Shown here piece by piece: positions 5,508 to 5,813 of a DNA stretch of 5,813 nucleotides. Each line of letters opens with the position of its first letter. Position 1 is the stretch's first letter. Position numbers and translations under genes: made by a program. The DNA comes from Oscillospiraceae bacterium. Lineage in GTDB: Bacteria; Bacillota; Clostridia; Oscillospirales; Ruminococcaceae. The stretch spans positions 1 to 5,813 of the forward strand of contig WQXP01000085.1 of the NCBI GenBank assembly GCA_009784765.1, written 5' to 3'. The notes under the pieces were generated by a model that worked only from the letters and a program-made list of their open reading frames with translations, was not told where the DNA came from and ran no database searches.

Positions 5508-5708
5508 CTAATCCGCGAAGGGAGAGCCGTCAGCAGGCCCGAGTTTGTCAGTAGCAATGAGGATTATGTCAATAAGCCACCAAATGCCGAGACCGCCGCA
5601 AGTAAGTAATTTCAGAACCCCCATTCCGGTATGCCCGAGATAGAAGCGGTCAACACCAAATTCGCCCACGAAAATCGAGAGCAGAAGCGCACACATTTTG
5701 CTTTTCAT
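5508..5708 (-). CDS. TM2-domain small membrane protein
   Basis: This is a 66-residue protein with two membrane helices of the TM2 family (Pfam TM2). Helix one lies at about 3-17 and is followed by the conserved turn [19 protein letters not shown] (18-36); helix two is [16 protein letters not shown] (38-53). The Asp-Arg-Phe-Tyr-Leu-Gly motif and WxxDI are family hallmarks. The tail is short and polar ([13 protein letters not shown]). ATG 5708-5706 is chosen because GGTGGTGA (5724-5717), close to the anti-Shine-Dalgarno complement, lies 8 bases upstream. A longer frame from 5777 would translate through the palindromes and adds an uncharacteristic N-terminus. The molecular role of bacterial stand-alone TM2 proteins is not well established. 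The gene converges on cysS and has its own terminator. Confidence 0.88.
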   Translation of the reverse strand: MKSKMCALLLSIFVGEFGVDRFYLGHTGMGVLKLLTCGGLGIWWLIDIILIATDKLGPADGSPFAD

Positions 5709-5749
5709 AACAGTTTTCACCACCTTTCGGGTTATATTGTCGCTCAGTT

Positions 5750-5807
5750 TTGAAATGCTTCGCATTTCAATCGGCAAGCTACGCTTGCCGGCGTGCCGTA
5801 GGCACGC
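5750..5807. repeat. Three tandem perfect palindromes upstream of the TM2 gene
   Basis: Three adjacent hairpins, each with a three-base loop: TTGAAATGC/GCATTTCAA (5750-5770, loop TTC), CGGCAAGC/GCTTGCCG (5772-5790, loop TAC) and GCGTGCC/GGCACGC (5791-5807, loop GTA). Stems are 9, 8 and 7 bp with no mismatch, spaced by one and zero bases. On the minus strand they would lie in or just upstream of the TM2 gene's 5' leader; an A/T-rich block (AATATAAC, minus strand about 5739-5732) downstream of them could hold a -10 box, but no clear -35 is seen. Confidence 0.7.
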
Positions 5808-5813
5808 AAAAAC

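Noticed and set aside
5709..5777. Upstream extension of the TM2 gene to 5777
   Set aside because: It would translate through palindromes and adds residues unlike the family; the strong ribosome binding site points to 5708.
5750..5807. CRISPR or classical terminator explanation for the tandem palindromes
   Set aside because: The units differ in sequence and have no spacers, and no U-run follows on either strand in a position that would end a known gene.

Overview
The window reads as a chromosomal segment from an anaerobic Bacillota, most likely an uncultured clostridial lineage. The reasons are strong AGGAGG-type ribosome binding sites, a consensus sigma-A promoter, a sigma factor of the type common in Clostridia (SDSNIIALYEARSENAI opening, EECVNDTYLQAWNSIPP in region 2), Gram-positive-type CysE sequence (TGIEIHPG) and a cysE-cysS arrangement typical of this phylum. 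This placement comes from reading protein motifs, not from a database search.

Left part, minus strand (1-1048): a two-gene operon holds an ECF-like sigma factor (TTG start, 1048 to 485) and, overlapping it by four bases (ATGA), a single-pass membrane protein that runs off the left edge. By position and topology the second gene is a candidate anti-sigma factor or signal sensor. A TGTAACC element followed by a TATATA-rich block upstream of the sigma gene is a candidate autoregulatory promoter.

Middle and right, plus strand (1152-5407): a near-consensus sigma-A promoter (TTGACA, 17 bases, TACAAT) fires away from the sigma operon. It reads into a 92-residue protein whose N-terminus (VLSQGEIDGLLQEM) looks like the CheY-binding peptide of flagellar switch proteins FliM/FliY, but with no switch domain behind it. 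A 20-bp stem-loop follows. Then come tatD (metal-dependent nuclease family), a CorC-like CBS-pair protein without the membrane DUF21 domain, a 45-residue membrane protein that overlaps the corC end, cysE (serine acetyltransferase) and cysS (cysteinyl-tRNA synthetase). The last four genes are tightly packed or overlapping and are probably one transcript. The last two link cysteine biosynthesis to cysteine charging.

Right edge, minus strand (5464-5813): a 66-residue TM2-domain membrane protein converges on cysS, with a terminator between them. Upstream of it lie three back-to-back perfect palindromes with three-base loops. Similar three-base-loop palindromes occur downstream of cysS and inside linker regions of cysS and of the candidate anti-sigma gene, which hints at a dispersed small palindromic repeat family.

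The most interesting items are the free-standing FliM-like peptide protein, the long stem-loop that separates it from tatD, the unannotated small membrane protein between corC and cysE, and the palindrome family. No transfer RNA, ribosomal RNA, CRISPR array, insertion sequence or complete new system is visible. There is no gene-free stretch longer than about 200 bases.
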